Assembly: GCA_047626195.1 (NCBI GenBank) | Contig: JBLHSN010000021.1 | Location: forward strand, 1 to 35,490 | Length of the DNA: 35,490 nucleotides | Source of the DNA: CAJXTB01 sp047626195 | GTDB taxonomy: Bacteria > Myxococcota_A > UBA796 > GCA-2862545 | Direction of reading: 5' to 3' | In this document: positions 17,134 through 25,260 of the stretch, piece by piece | Layout of the letters: every line of letters begins with the position of its first letter | Position numbering within the stretch: position 1 is the stretch's first letter | Notes under the pieces: generated by a model | The model's database searches: none | What the model was told of the DNA's origin: nothing | What the model saw: only the letters and a program-made list of their open reading frames with translations | Translations under genes and position numbers: made by a program

Positions 17134-18774
17134 TCAGGCTCCGTGCCTCAGCCGTTTCTCGACGAGCCGCAGCAGGTCGGATGCGAACAGGTGGTCTGCA
17201 AAGGCGTCGTCGCCGTCCGGGCTCGACCCGCCCGGTTCTGCGGCAGCCGTTCGCAGTCGAGGCAAGGCCGCCTGGGTCATGACGCCATGGTACACCGACC
17301 CGCCGAGTTCATCCGCGCCATTGCTCGCGAAGTGAAGCGCACCCGAGTGTATGACGGCGATGTCTCCCGGTCGCAGCAAGACCAAAGAGACGTCGATGTC
17401 CTGTAGGAGATGCGCCTGGCGAACAGACAACGGCCTGTCGGTGGGGATGTACGTGGCCGGCTCTTCGTCGTCTTCTCCGCTGTATCGGGCACGCAGACGA
17501 GGCGTCGCCGAATGGGAGGCAACGCCCAATACCTTGCTTCCGAGAAGGCCATATGCCACCTGCACTTGCGGGCAGATGTCGACATGGGCGCAGGTTACCG
17601 ACCCCGACTCTCCCAAGAACAACCGTGGGATGGGCTCGCGCCAGAGCAGTGTAGGTCCGCACAGGGAATCGAAGTCCGCGCCGACAGCGGTATCTTTCGC
17701 TGGGACCCCGAGGCCTTGCAGCGTTGCTGCAGCCGGCATCTCGACGGCGTACCAATGCCTATGCGGCGAGGCGGTGGTGAAGGTCATGGTCAGCCATTCA
17801 TCGGCATTGCGGCGAGCATCGATGGCCCCGAGGATGCCTTCGAAGGGCAGCGCAACGCCGGCTGAGTGTAGGACGAGTTCAGGGCTGGAGAGCTGCGTTG
17901 CCACCATGCCGACCTCTACGCCTGCTGCCGCAGCGGCCTCGCCCTGTTCAACCATTCCGACTTCGATGCCAGTGCCCACCGAGGCGTCATGAGCGGACTG
18001 TCTGTCGTTGGCGACGTCGGCGCTTGGAACTTCAGGGGCAAAGCCCAGTCCCATGGGCTCGTCAGGGTCGAAGGTCACGGTAAACTGACCAGTGCCCACA
18101 GCAGCCTGGCATCCGTCCGCGATGTCAGTTCCCACCTGCGACAGGTCTCCCCAAGTGGACTCGCCAATCAGGCGGCCATCTCCTGTCCAGGCGTAAGGTG
18201 TACCCGTCGCATCCGCCGTCTGTAGACCCCGCTGTAGCAGGGCTATCAGGTTCTTGTCCTTGGCTGTAGTGCCAGCGATGGTGGCTAGGACCTCGCTAAC
18301 GACTGCGAGTCCGCGAAGTCCAAGCTTACTCACGGCATGTGGAAAGAGCAGCGGTTGGTCGATGGCGGACCCGGTGAGTCGGGCGAGGAACCACTTGGCG
18401 TCAAAGGCGATGGTGTAGGCCCCGGACGCTCGGCGACGAGCCAGGGAGTCCTGGACTGCTGCCGGCCAGTGAGGTGTGGCTCGGGCCACCGCTTGTGTGG
18501 GAAGAGTTGGCTGACCCATTGCCAAGGTGAAGACGTCGTCAGGCGAGCCTAGCTCCAGGGTCTCCAAGTGGGCACCGGCATCCGTCCGCAACGCCCAAGC
18601 AGAACCACTTTGGTACGTCAGTACTGCTTTTTGCCAGGGAGTCTCTGTCGCTGGGCGGACAGAGACTTCGTACGACCCACCGCCATCTGCTTGCTGCTCC
18701 AACCCGAGGAACTGAAGCATACGGCCGTTGCCGAAAGGAAGGGTGGGGCCAGCGGCCAACGGGGTCTCGACCAT
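17134..18774 (-). CDS. Large protein with a PDZ-like segment and a C-terminal JmjC/cupin-like oxygenase domain, 546 aa
   Basis: Residues 1-235 match no family I recognise. Residues about 238-335 look like a PDZ domain: the carboxylate-binding GLGF occurs literally at 242-245, followed by VEQGEAAAAAGVEVGMVATQL, the usual 'xGxAAxAGVxxGD'-type turn. The C-terminal part resembles a JmjC/cupin Fe(II)-2OG hydroxylase: GESGSVTCAHVDICPQ gives His397-x-Asp399, and RPGDIAVIHSGALHFASNG gives His481 as the likely third ligand (His476 is the alternative). There is no signal peptide. It lies 69 bases downstream of the repeat lipoprotein gene on the same strand, so the two may form an operon. The PDZ-plus-JmjC combination is unusual, and both domain assignments are by eye. 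Confidence 0.7.
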   Translation of the reverse strand: MVETPLAAGPTLPFGNGRMLQFLGLEQQADGGGSYEVSVRPATETPWQKAVLTYQSGSAWALRTDAGAHLETLELGSPDDVFTLAMGQPTLPTQAVARATPHWPAAVQDSLARRRASGAYTIAFDAKWFLARLTGSAIDQPLLFPHAVSKLGLRGLAVVSEVLATIAGTTAKDKNLIALLQRGLQTADATGTPYAWTGDGRLIGESTWGDLSQVGTDIADGCQAAVGTGQFTVTFDPDEPMGLGFAPEVPSADVANDRQSAHDASVGTGIEVGMVEQGEAAAAAGVEVGMVATQLSSPELVLHSAGVALPFEGILGAIDARRNADEWLTMTFTTASPHRHWYAVEMPAAATLQGLGVPAKDTAVGADFDSLCGPTLLWREPIPRLFLGESGSVTCAHVDICPQVQVAYGLLGSKVLGVASHSATPRLRARYSGEDDEEPATYIPTDRPLSVRQAHLLQDIDVSLVLLRPGDIAVIHSGALHFASNGADELGGSVYHGVMTQAALPRLRTAAAEPGGSSPDGDDAFADHLFASDLLRLVEKRLRHGA

Positions 18775-18831
18775 GCAATCCCCACGGGGTCCGGTGTGTG
18801 GTCGGCAGGTAACCTGGATGACCCGCAGCCT

Positions 18832-18853
18832 GTCACAGTGCGCTTACTGTGAC
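18832..18853. other. Hairpin overlapping the stop codon of the repeat lipoprotein gene
   Basis: An eight-base perfect inverted repeat, GTCACAGT with ACTGTGAC, lies around a six-base loop that contains part of the TAA stop (18846-18844). It could weaken read-through into the JmjC-like gene downstream or protect the mRNA 3' end. There is no T-run, so it is not a classical terminator. Confidence 0.45.
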
Positions 18854-20562
18854 TTGCAGCACATGTTCATATACACATCGCCGTTCCAACCATTGCCATT
18901 GGCTGGACTATGGTAGCGGACGCCATTGCCGGCGAACGTATTCGACCGCAAGTAGGTGCCGTTGGAGTGGTAGTTCCAGATGGCGCGCAGGTGGTTGTCA
19001 TGCCGGGTGAACCCGGCTGGGCAGCTGTCGGCGCCCCGAAGGATGCAGTACGGGCCCGAAGGCCAGGTGTCGGCCTGGGTTGCCAGGTCGACGTAGTCGT
19101 CCGAGTCCAGGTAGTCGGCCAAGATGTCGTCGACGTTGCGAACGGCAGTCGCCATATCGGATGCGGGAGGGAAGCTCGCTACGGTTCTCTGCAGGGCGTA
19201 TTCGGACAGCGAGTCGGTGGTGGCGTAGTCCGAGAGGGCCGCTGTGCGTACGTGATCAGACGCGGCATCGACCGTCATGTAGCCTCTTAGGTCTGCTGTC
19301 GTTGCGTAGGCCGACAGCGACGAGGTCGTGGCGTAGCTGGACAACGACGAGGTTGTTGCGTAGGCCGACAGCGACGAGGTCGTGGCGTAGCTGGACAACG
19401 ACGAGGCCGTGGCGTACTCCCGCAAGGATGCGGTGGTTGCGTAGTCTCCGAGCGCATTGTTAGTGACGTAGGCGGAGAGGTCTGACGTTGTGGCGTACGC
19501 TGTGAGCGCGGACGTTGTGGCGTAGGCGGAGAGGTCTGACGTTGTGGCGTACGCTGTGAGCGCGGACGTTGTGGCGTAGGCGGAGAGGTCTGACGTTGTT
19601 GCGTAGCTAGCGAGGTCGTCGGTGGTTGCGTAGGCCGCTAGCTCGGAGGTCGTTGCGTAGGCCGCTAGCTCGGAGGTCGTTGCGTAGGCCGCTAGCTCGG
19701 AGGTCGTTGCGTAGGCCGCTAGCTCGGAGGTCGTTGCGTAGGCCGCTAGCTCGGAGGTCGTTGCGTAGGCCGCTAGGTCGAACGTCGTTGCGTAGTCGGC
19801 GAGGTCGTCGTTGGTTGCGTAGTCGGCGAGGTCATCCGTGGTTGCGTAGTCGGCGAGGTCGTCTGCGGTTGCGTAGTCCGTCAGCGCGTCAGACAGAGCA
19901 TCCGTCAGCGTATCCGTGGTTGCGTAGTCGGCTAGGTCGTCGTTGGTTGCATAGTCCATCAGCGCGTCAGTGAGCGCATCCGTGGTTGGGTAGTCGGCCA
20001 GCGCGTCATTGGTTGCGTAGGCGGCCAGCGTGTCGGCGGTTGCATACGCCGATAGGTCTTCATGGGTGGCGAATACCGATAGCGAAGCGGTTGTAGCGTA
20101 CGCCTCGAGCGAGGCTGTGCTTGCGTAGTCTCCGAGCGCTGCTGTGGTGGCGTAGTCGGACAAGGACGTTGTTGTTGCGTAGTCGGCTAGCGTTGCCGTA
20201 GTCACGTGGTCGGCGGCGTCGAATACCGTGACGTAGTCGCCTAGGGCTTCCGTGGTGGCGTAGGCGTCGAGGTCCGAGGTGGTTGCGTAGTCGTCTAGGG
20301 CGCCGAGAAGCATAGAGTCGGTCACTAGAGAGAGGCCGTCATACCCGGCGAATCCAGCGGTCGCTGCATCCACATAGGACAAGGTCGCGAGCGTCTCAAG
20401 GGTTGCTTCTGCGGCGACCAGTGCGGCCTCAGTGGCTTCGAGTCGAGCGGTCAGCTCGGCTTGGTCTGCGCGCATGGCGTCCAGCTCAGCGGACAATGTC
20501 TCATCGTCCCCACCACGGCATCCGGCCAACAGAGACAACACCACCAATCCGACAACGCGCAT
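18844..20562 (-). CDS. Repeat lipoprotein: YATT nine-residue repeats ending in an ApeC-like domain, 572 aa
   Basis: The signal peptide has lipobox LLAGC (Cys15). A short coiled coil follows (about 22-60, ELDAMRADQAELTARLEATEAAL). Residues about 85-440 are some 40 degenerate copies of a nine-residue unit, xLxxYATTx, some perfect at DNA level. Such regular heptad-free repeats occur in trimeric fibre stalks. Residues 499-572 form a compact Cys-rich cap: WPSGPYCILRGADSCPAGF, a central Trp/Tyr/Asn-rich part and a final YMNMCCKSQ. The spacing and wording (WPSGxYCIL, CPxGF, terminal CC+S) closely resemble the ApeC domain of amphioxus and other metazoan apextrin-like proteins, some of which bind peptidoglycan. 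The picture is a lipid-anchored fibre presenting a binding tip. The ApeC call is mine from memory. Confidence 0.8.
   Translation of the reverse strand: MRVVGLVVLSLLAGCRGGDDETLSAELDAMRADQAELTARLEATEAALVAAEATLETLATLSYVDAATAGFAGYDGLSLVTDSMLLGALDDYATTSDLDAYATTEALGDYVTVFDAADHVTTATLADYATTTSLSDYATTAALGDYASTASLEAYATTASLSVFATHEDLSAYATADTLAAYATNDALADYPTTDALTDALMDYATNDDLADYATTDTLTDALSDALTDYATADDLADYATTDDLADYATNDDLADYATTFDLAAYATTSELAAYATTSELAAYATTSELAAYATTSELAAYATTSELAAYATTDDLASYATTSDLSAYATTSALTAYATTSDLSAYATTSALTAYATTSDLSAYVTNNALGDYATTASLREYATASSLSSYATTSSLSAYATTSSLSSYATTSSLSAYATTADLRGYMTVDAASDHVRTAALSDYATTDSLSEYALQRTVASFPPASDMATAVRNVDDILADYLDSDDYVDLATQADTWPSGPYCILRGADSCPAGFTRHDNHLRAIWNYHSNGTYLRSNTFAGNGVRYHSPANGNGWNGDVYMNMCCKSQ
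19625..19759. repeat. Five identical 27-bp tandem repeats inside the lipoprotein gene
   Basis: The unit starts GTTGCGTAGGCCGCTAGCTC and is 27 bases (nine codons, YATTSELAA on the minus strand). Five copies in a row are identical; the sixth (from 19760) diverges. A 54-base two-unit repeat (SDLSAYATT plus SALTAYATT) also recurs just to the left, about 19460-19600. Identity at synonymous sites indicates recent slippage or unequal exchange. The changes are always in frame. Confidence 0.92.
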
Positions 20563-20695
20563 TTTTGCTCCATAACGAGCCGTAGTCTGCCAAAGGAAAG
20601 GCCCTTAAGCAAGACAGAACTACCGAACCTGTGAGGGAGGAGGACGGTATGGGCTGTCCGTTTGGAGTTTCCAGGGTCGGCTTTGCAAGAGGCAA

Positions 20696-20960
20696 TCACC
20701 CATGTGTCCTTCGCTCAGGGTGACGTTGAGGCATGCCGGGAGAGAGGGACAGGTCAGGCCTGTGGTCGGTGCGGTAGCGCTGCCATAGCTCTTCGGGAGA
20801 CGGGAACTCGTCCATGGACAGCAGGGTCTTGGGCTACTCGGCGTCTCCGATGGCGTCGTAGAATACAAAGCCGTCGCCGTTGGACTCGAAAACGAACGGG
20901 ATGTCCAGGGTGTTTGCGGACCCTCTCGACCTTGGCAGCCTCCGCTACACCTCGTCAAGA
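20696..20960 (-). pseudogene. Fragment of a type I restriction enzyme R subunit (hsdR)
   Basis: On the minus strand a single frame reads LDIPFVFESNGDGFVFYD, then GDAE, a TAG, then LSMDEFPSPEELWQRYR. This is the familiar HsdR stretch just before the helicase domain (FxxxSNGxGFxxxD ... LDEFPSPEELWxRY). Only about 80 codons remain, with an internal TAG and a stop at 20698-20696. No other part of hsdR, and no hsdM or hsdS, lies nearby, so it is a leftover scrap. Confidence 0.7.
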
Positions 20961-21015
20961 CATCGGCACGCTACCCCCCATCAGCATCAACACCAGCAAG
21001 GTTACAACTCCCTAA

Positions 21016-21753
21016 ATGAACAACCCGTCCCAAACTTTCAGCTGGCCATCCATCATCCTTCGCTGCGCTGCTGCCGGGGCTTGGCTATTGCTTTGTTCTC
21101 TGCCTACTTTTGTGGCGTTTGTTCTTCTGATCCCGTGGCGCGGTTCCCGTATTCGTGTGGGAAACCTCTATGCGAAGGCGGTTTGTTGGCCTGGCTTATG
21201 GCTGTTCGGCATGCGGGTTAACGTGGTGAACGCAGAGCGATTGGACGCTCAGCCGGCCATCTACGTGGCGAACCACACCTCAACGCTGGACTTGTTCATG
21301 GGCAGCGCCTTGTGTCCGGTGGGGGCTTGCGGGGTGGCGAAGAAGGAGATTGCGCGACTCCCGGTGTTTGGGCAGATCTACTGGCTCTCCGGCCACTTGC
21401 TGATCGACCGTGGTAATCCCGAAAAGGCCCGCGCCTCGCTCGCGTCACTGGTCGACCTGGTGCGTCCGTTGGGGCTATCGATCTGGATTTGGCCCGAGGG
21501 AACCCGCAGCCGCGATGGCCAGCTCAAGAGCTTCAAGAAGGGTTTTGTGCACATCGCTTGCGCTACGGGGCTGCCGGTGGTGCCGGTCATCCTTCAAGGT
21601 GCGTGCGACCGGTGGCCGGGGAAGGCCCCGTTGACCTCGGGTTCGGTCAATGTAACGGTTCTGGAAGCGATCGATACATCAGCGTGGACGCCAGATGCTG
21701 CGGGCTTTCATGCCGAGTTCGTCGAGGCCATCTTCCGGCGTGCGCTCGCTTGA
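21016..21753 (+). CDS. plsC: 1-acyl-sn-glycerol-3-phosphate acyltransferase, 245 aa
   Basis: It adds the second acyl chain in phosphatidic-acid synthesis at the inner membrane. An N-terminal membrane segment (about 15-42) is followed by the acyltransferase motifs: NHTSTLD (86-92, the HX4D catalytic block), a Lys/Ala-rich second block (GVAKKEIARLPVFGQ), WPEGTRS (159-165, the glycerol-phosphate-binding EGTR) and LPVVPVIL. The length is standard for bacterial PlsC. It stands alone, with no lipid-synthesis neighbours. A PlsC paralogue with another role is possible. Confidence 0.92.
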   Translation: MNNPSQTFSWPSIILRCAAAGAWLLLCSLPTFVAFVLLIPWRGSRIRVGNLYAKAVCWPGLWLFGMRVNVVNAERLDAQPAIYVANHTSTLDLFMGSALCPVGACGVAKKEIARLPVFGQIYWLSGHLLIDRGNPEKARASLASLVDLVRPLGLSIWIWPEGTRSRDGQLKSFKKGFVHIACATGLPVVPVILQGACDRWPGKAPLTSGSVNVTVLEAIDTSAWTPDAAGFHAEFVEAIFRRALA

Positions 21754-21865
21754 GCTGGGACCGGCGGAGCGGGCTTGGGGTCATCCGGTCAGTTTCGGAG
21801 CATCACGGTGTGTAAAAATCGTCTCGTGTACGCTAGAGTAGCGGTCCACTACCCCTGGGGAACCC

Positions 21866-23083
21866 ATGCTGTTGCTCGCACTGACTTTGGCCCACGCAAC
21901 CCCCATTCAGCTCACCCATCAGGGCCGAGTGTTGGACGCCAGTGGCAGTCCACCGGAAGATGCGCAGACCCTCACGGTGTCGCTATTTGACGGCGAAGAC
22001 AGCACGGATTTCTTCTGGAGCGACGACTTTGCGGTCGACCCCAGCGGCGGATACTACTCGGTCGTTTTGGGCTCCGGAGCAGTACTCGACACGAGCGAGC
22101 TGTACCGGCCCGAAGTGTGGGTTGAGGTGTCGGCGGGTGTGTCAATGGGGCGGCAGCAGCTGTTGAGTGTGCCGTACGCGGCAGTGGCGCGCTCGGTAGA
22201 CGGCGGGCGAGGGCGGTTTGACGGTGCGGTCACGCTGGGTACTGAAGAGGGCTCGTTCTGCACGCCCGAGACTGCCGGTTCTTTAGTCTGGGATGCAGTC
22301 AACTCGCAGGTGCAGGTGTGCGATGGGGACAGCTTTGGCGCGCTCGGCGGGCAGCGCATCGTGCTTGACGGTGCCGCGCGGAGGTGGTCAGATGGAACGT
22401 TTGCCCGCAGCTGCAAAGGCTACCGCACCCCGGGCGGCCTGTACGAGTACTCGGGGGATGTCGGAACCGGCGTGTACACGATTGACCCAAGCGGTAATGG
22501 CACTGGGTTTGAGGCGTACTGTGACATGGATTTCGACGGCGGAGGGTGGACCAATGTTGGCTACAACGTCAATCGCAGTCGCACCTTTTTGACCGGCACC
22601 TGGAGTGCGACGAGCACCAACAACCCGGTCACGCCGACAGATGGCCTCGAGCGCGCCATCAACCCCGAGATATTGGGCATCGCATACAGTGAGATGGCCT
22701 TCTACATCGACGACCCACAGTGGACGTCTGCCGGCCGGAGCTACACGGGTTGGTGGAAGGGAGCGGATCCCGCAAGCACCTACCAGATTACGTCGAACAC
22801 CTGTCAGCTGCTGGAGCGCACGGATGTGAGTCAGTGGTCGGGCCAGCTGGTCTACTTTGCCGGTGACGGTGCGAACGACAATGGCTGCGGTGGCGGCGGG
22901 GCTGCGTACGGCGGACACACCTGCGATGACGGCGGTGGCGGTGTGACCACCAACAATTCGTGGCCAACGAACGGCGGCGATGGTCTGTGGGGGTACAACT
23001 GCATCAGCTCCTACTCACCGACCGGCGCGTACAAGGGAAGCCCCATTACCAACCAAGGTGAGCACTCGTACTGGGTGCGCTAG
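21866..23083 (+). CDS. Exported fibrinogen-like protein with an N-terminal beta-rich domain, 405 aa
   Basis: The signal peptide is short (MLLLALTLAHATP). Residues about 13-110 form the beta-sandwich often seen at the start of secreted proteins in Myxococcota and related groups (IQLTHQGRVLDASGSPPEDA, LTVSLFDG, GGYYSVVLGSG, LLSVPYAAVARSV). Residues about 190-405 form a fibrinogen-like C-terminal domain: a C/Y-rich entry (SCKGYRTPGGLYEY), FEAYCDMDFDGGGWTNVGYN, and a Gly/Asp/Cys-rich stretch (ANDNGCGGGGAAYGG) that could bind Ca or sugar. The chain ends SYWVR. It is the intact relative of the pseudogene at 6798-8133. Bacterial fibrinogen-like domains are presumed surface or secreted lectin-like modules. 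Its stop overlaps the convergent phospholipase gene. Confidence 0.85.
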   Translation: MLLLALTLAHATPIQLTHQGRVLDASGSPPEDAQTLTVSLFDGEDSTDFFWSDDFAVDPSGGYYSVVLGSGAVLDTSELYRPEVWVEVSAGVSMGRQQLLSVPYAAVARSVDGGRGRFDGAVTLGTEEGSFCTPETAGSLVWDAVNSQVQVCDGDSFGALGGQRIVLDGAARRWSDGTFARSCKGYRTPGGLYEYSGDVGTGVYTIDPSGNGTGFEAYCDMDFDGGGWTNVGYNVNRSRTFLTGTWSATSTNNPVTPTDGLERAINPEILGIAYSEMAFYIDDPQWTSAGRSYTGWWKGADPASTYQITSNTCQLLERTDVSQWSGQLVYFAGDGANDNGCGGGGAAYGGHTCDDGGGGVTTNNSWPTNGGDGLWGYNCISSYSPTGAYKGSPITNQGEHSYWVR

Positions 23084-25194
23084 AAGGCGTCCGGTCCAAC
23101 GTCCCAGAACCAGTCGTCGCCGAAGTCTAGCGGGTATGCCCAGCCGCTCGTGCGGTAGGTGTCGGCCTCCCACAGGTCGATAGCTTCATTGACTTCGAGG
23201 TCGTCGCCGTTGGACTGCCACCAGCTCACAATGTCAGCGTTGTCCTCTGCGGCCAACGCCAAGATGTCGGCGTTGTTCTGCATGTCGTCCGAGAGCAGAG
23301 GGGCCCAGTAGGGACCGACGTACTCTGCGAGAACGCGCCTGCGGGTAGCGGTTGCGGTTGGGCCGTCCAAGATGGCGACGTTCAGCTCACCTTCGTACTT
23401 GTAGCCGCGGTTATTCCAGTTGCATGAGCCGATAGACACGTAGACGTCGTCGATGATGCGCAGCTTGCTGTGGTTGTAGACGGGGACATCCAGCAGCTCC
23501 ACGGTGTCCCAGAGGAAGCCGACGTCCGTGTACAAGTCTGTGGCCATGAGCTGAATCAGAACGTAGCGGTCGCCGAAGCGTTGGAAACGCTGGTCATTGT
23601 CGACGGTCCAGCGAAGACCTGGGTCAGACCCGCTGACGCTATTGGTGACGACGATGAGCACGAGGTCAGGCTCGTCCCACATGCGCTGCTCGAGGGCTTC
23701 CGCGACAATCGGGGCGCGGAAATACTGGTCTTCAATGAGCACGTACTCGGTCGCCTGCTCAATGGCGCGAAGGTGAGTCTCTAGGATGGTCTGCTCGAGG
23801 AAGGGCTCGGGTACGGTGGCAACAATCTGCAGCGGGACGCCCCCTGAAGGCTCGCGCGCGGCGGGCAGCGCGGACAGGGGGGTTGCGGCGTCTGCGTACA
23901 GCACATCATCGGAGATGCCCTGTGACCAACGACTGCGAAAGTAGTCTTCGACGTCTCGTGCGGCGGGGCCTTCGATACGCACGCTGAAGTCCTTTCGTGG
24001 GCCCAGCTCGCTCGGCTCGTTGCGGTAGGCGACCTCTAGTCGGTCGTCTTCGTCGGCGTCGAAGGGCATGCGGCGGGGGTCGAAGACTGCGTGGTCGCTG
24101 GTGTCCCAGTCGGCGGCTTTGGTGTTCATACCCGTGATGAGGGCCACCTCTCCGTCGACCACAATGCCCTTCTGATGCCAGCTCGCGGCATCGAATGCGG
24201 TGAGTCCTCTGCGTGCGGTAACGTCTGCTTGTTCAGCCCGTTCCTCTGGATTCTCGGTGCGCACGCGTCGAAGGAAGGAGATGGGCTGCGGCACGGCGTC
24301 GAAGGTGTCATCGAGGCTGACTTCGGTGATGTTGCCTTGGAGCATGACCTCAAAGCCATCGTCGCTGTCTTCGGCGTACGAGCGCAGTGCGGAGTCGGTG
24401 TTGATGTACGCAGTAAAGTCGAAGTTCTCGCCCCAGAAGCGGTTGATGAGCACTCGGGTGTCGACATCTGCTTCTTCCAGTACGGCCATGACGGTGTTGG
24501 CTTCGCGCTGCGACTCGCTCATGGTCACGTGACCTAGCGGACGAATGAGTTCAAAGTCGCTCTCCCAGTACCAGGTAGACCACGTCACCCGCTCCTGAGC
24601 CGAGACGACCATGTCATAGGCTGCCTCCCATCCTTCTTCGCCGTCAAAGAGCACTTCAGCGCGGTTTCTGGATGGCGCACTGGCCGATGGCGCGAACCAC
24701 TCGTGGTCGAGCCCAACCCAAACGGTGAGGGTGTCACATGACAGGCCGTCCACGGTGGCCACGTTGCGAGTCACCGCCCAGCGACTGCGGTCGTCTAGGC
24801 GCTCGACGCGTACGCCGGTGCTTGTATTCTCAATGCGAACGCGGGCATTGTGGTGGTCTTGCGCAGACATCCCAATGGTCACCGGGCCCGGGACGTCCTG
24901 GCTCCACCACGCCACACCGTCGCCGCTGAGGAACGTGCCTGTGGACGGAGTCGGGGCTTCATTGACAGACGCTGTGCGTGCCCACGGGTCCGTTCCGACC
25001 ACCGCAATTAGTGTGCCTTCGCAGGCGTCATCGGGCTCTGGCAGGGGTTCTTGGGTATCTGTATCTGTGTCCGGGTCGCCGCCAACATCCGGTTCCGATG
25101 TGTCGGCTTCTGTACCGCTGGTTCCAGGGTCTTCGACGTCGACCTTGGCGGTACAGGCGGATAGAATAAGAGCGGCGAGGAATGTGATTTTCAT
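23080..25194 (-). CDS. Phospholipase-D superfamily lipoprotein, two HKD motifs, 704 aa
   Basis: The lipobox LILSAC gives Cys14. An acidic Asp/Thr/Glu/Pro linker follows (about 20-57), then a beta-rich N-domain (about 60-170). The catalytic core has two HKD motifs, HQKGIVVDG (His340, Lys342, Asp347) and NHSKLRIIDD (His575, Lys577, Asp582), each followed by the Gly/Ser-Asn signature (ITGMNTKA and SIGSCNWNNRGY). All PLD residues are present, so it should be an active phosphodiesterase or transphosphatidylase on the cell surface or in the periplasm. The domain layout resembles cardiolipin-synthase/PLD proteins, but without their membrane helices. The gene upstream on the same strand ends 66 bases before its start. 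Confidence 0.9.
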   Translation of the reverse strand: MKITFLAALILSACTAKVDVEDPGTSGTEADTSEPDVGGDPDTDTDTQEPLPEPDDACEGTLIAVVGTDPWARTASVNEAPTPSTGTFLSGDGVAWWSQDVPGPVTIGMSAQDHHNARVRIENTSTGVRVERLDDRSRWAVTRNVATVDGLSCDTLTVWVGLDHEWFAPSASAPSRNRAEVLFDGEEGWEAAYDMVVSAQERVTWSTWYWESDFELIRPLGHVTMSESQREANTVMAVLEEADVDTRVLINRFWGENFDFTAYINTDSALRSYAEDSDDGFEVMLQGNITEVSLDDTFDAVPQPISFLRRVRTENPEERAEQADVTARRGLTAFDAASWHQKGIVVDGEVALITGMNTKAADWDTSDHAVFDPRRMPFDADEDDRLEVAYRNEPSELGPRKDFSVRIEGPAARDVEDYFRSRWSQGISDDVLYADAATPLSALPAAREPSGGVPLQIVATVPEPFLEQTILETHLRAIEQATEYVLIEDQYFRAPIVAEALEQRMWDEPDLVLIVVTNSVSGSDPGLRWTVDNDQRFQRFGDRYVLIQLMATDLYTDVGFLWDTVELLDVPVYNHSKLRIIDDVYVSIGSCNWNNRGYKYEGELNVAILDGPTATATRRRVLAEYVGPYWAPLLSDDMQNNADILALAAEDNADIVSWWQSNGDDLEVNEAIDLWEADTYRTSGWAYPLDFGDDWFWDVGPDAF

Positions 25195-25260
25195 TGCATA
25201 AGTTTAACTGCGCTCGATTCGAAACGCCTCCTCTTTTGTTCGGAAGACGCCGTCGTTGCG

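Noticed and set aside
19625..19760. Regular direct repeats that might suggest a CRISPR array
   Set aside because: The 27-bp units abut with no spacers and encode an in-frame nine-residue protein repeat of the minus-strand lipoprotein.
19626..19973. Plus-strand open frame of Arg/Leu repeats
   Set aside because: It is the antisense shadow of the YATT repeat gene; its periodicity is inherited from the 27-bp repeats and it lacks a ribosome site.
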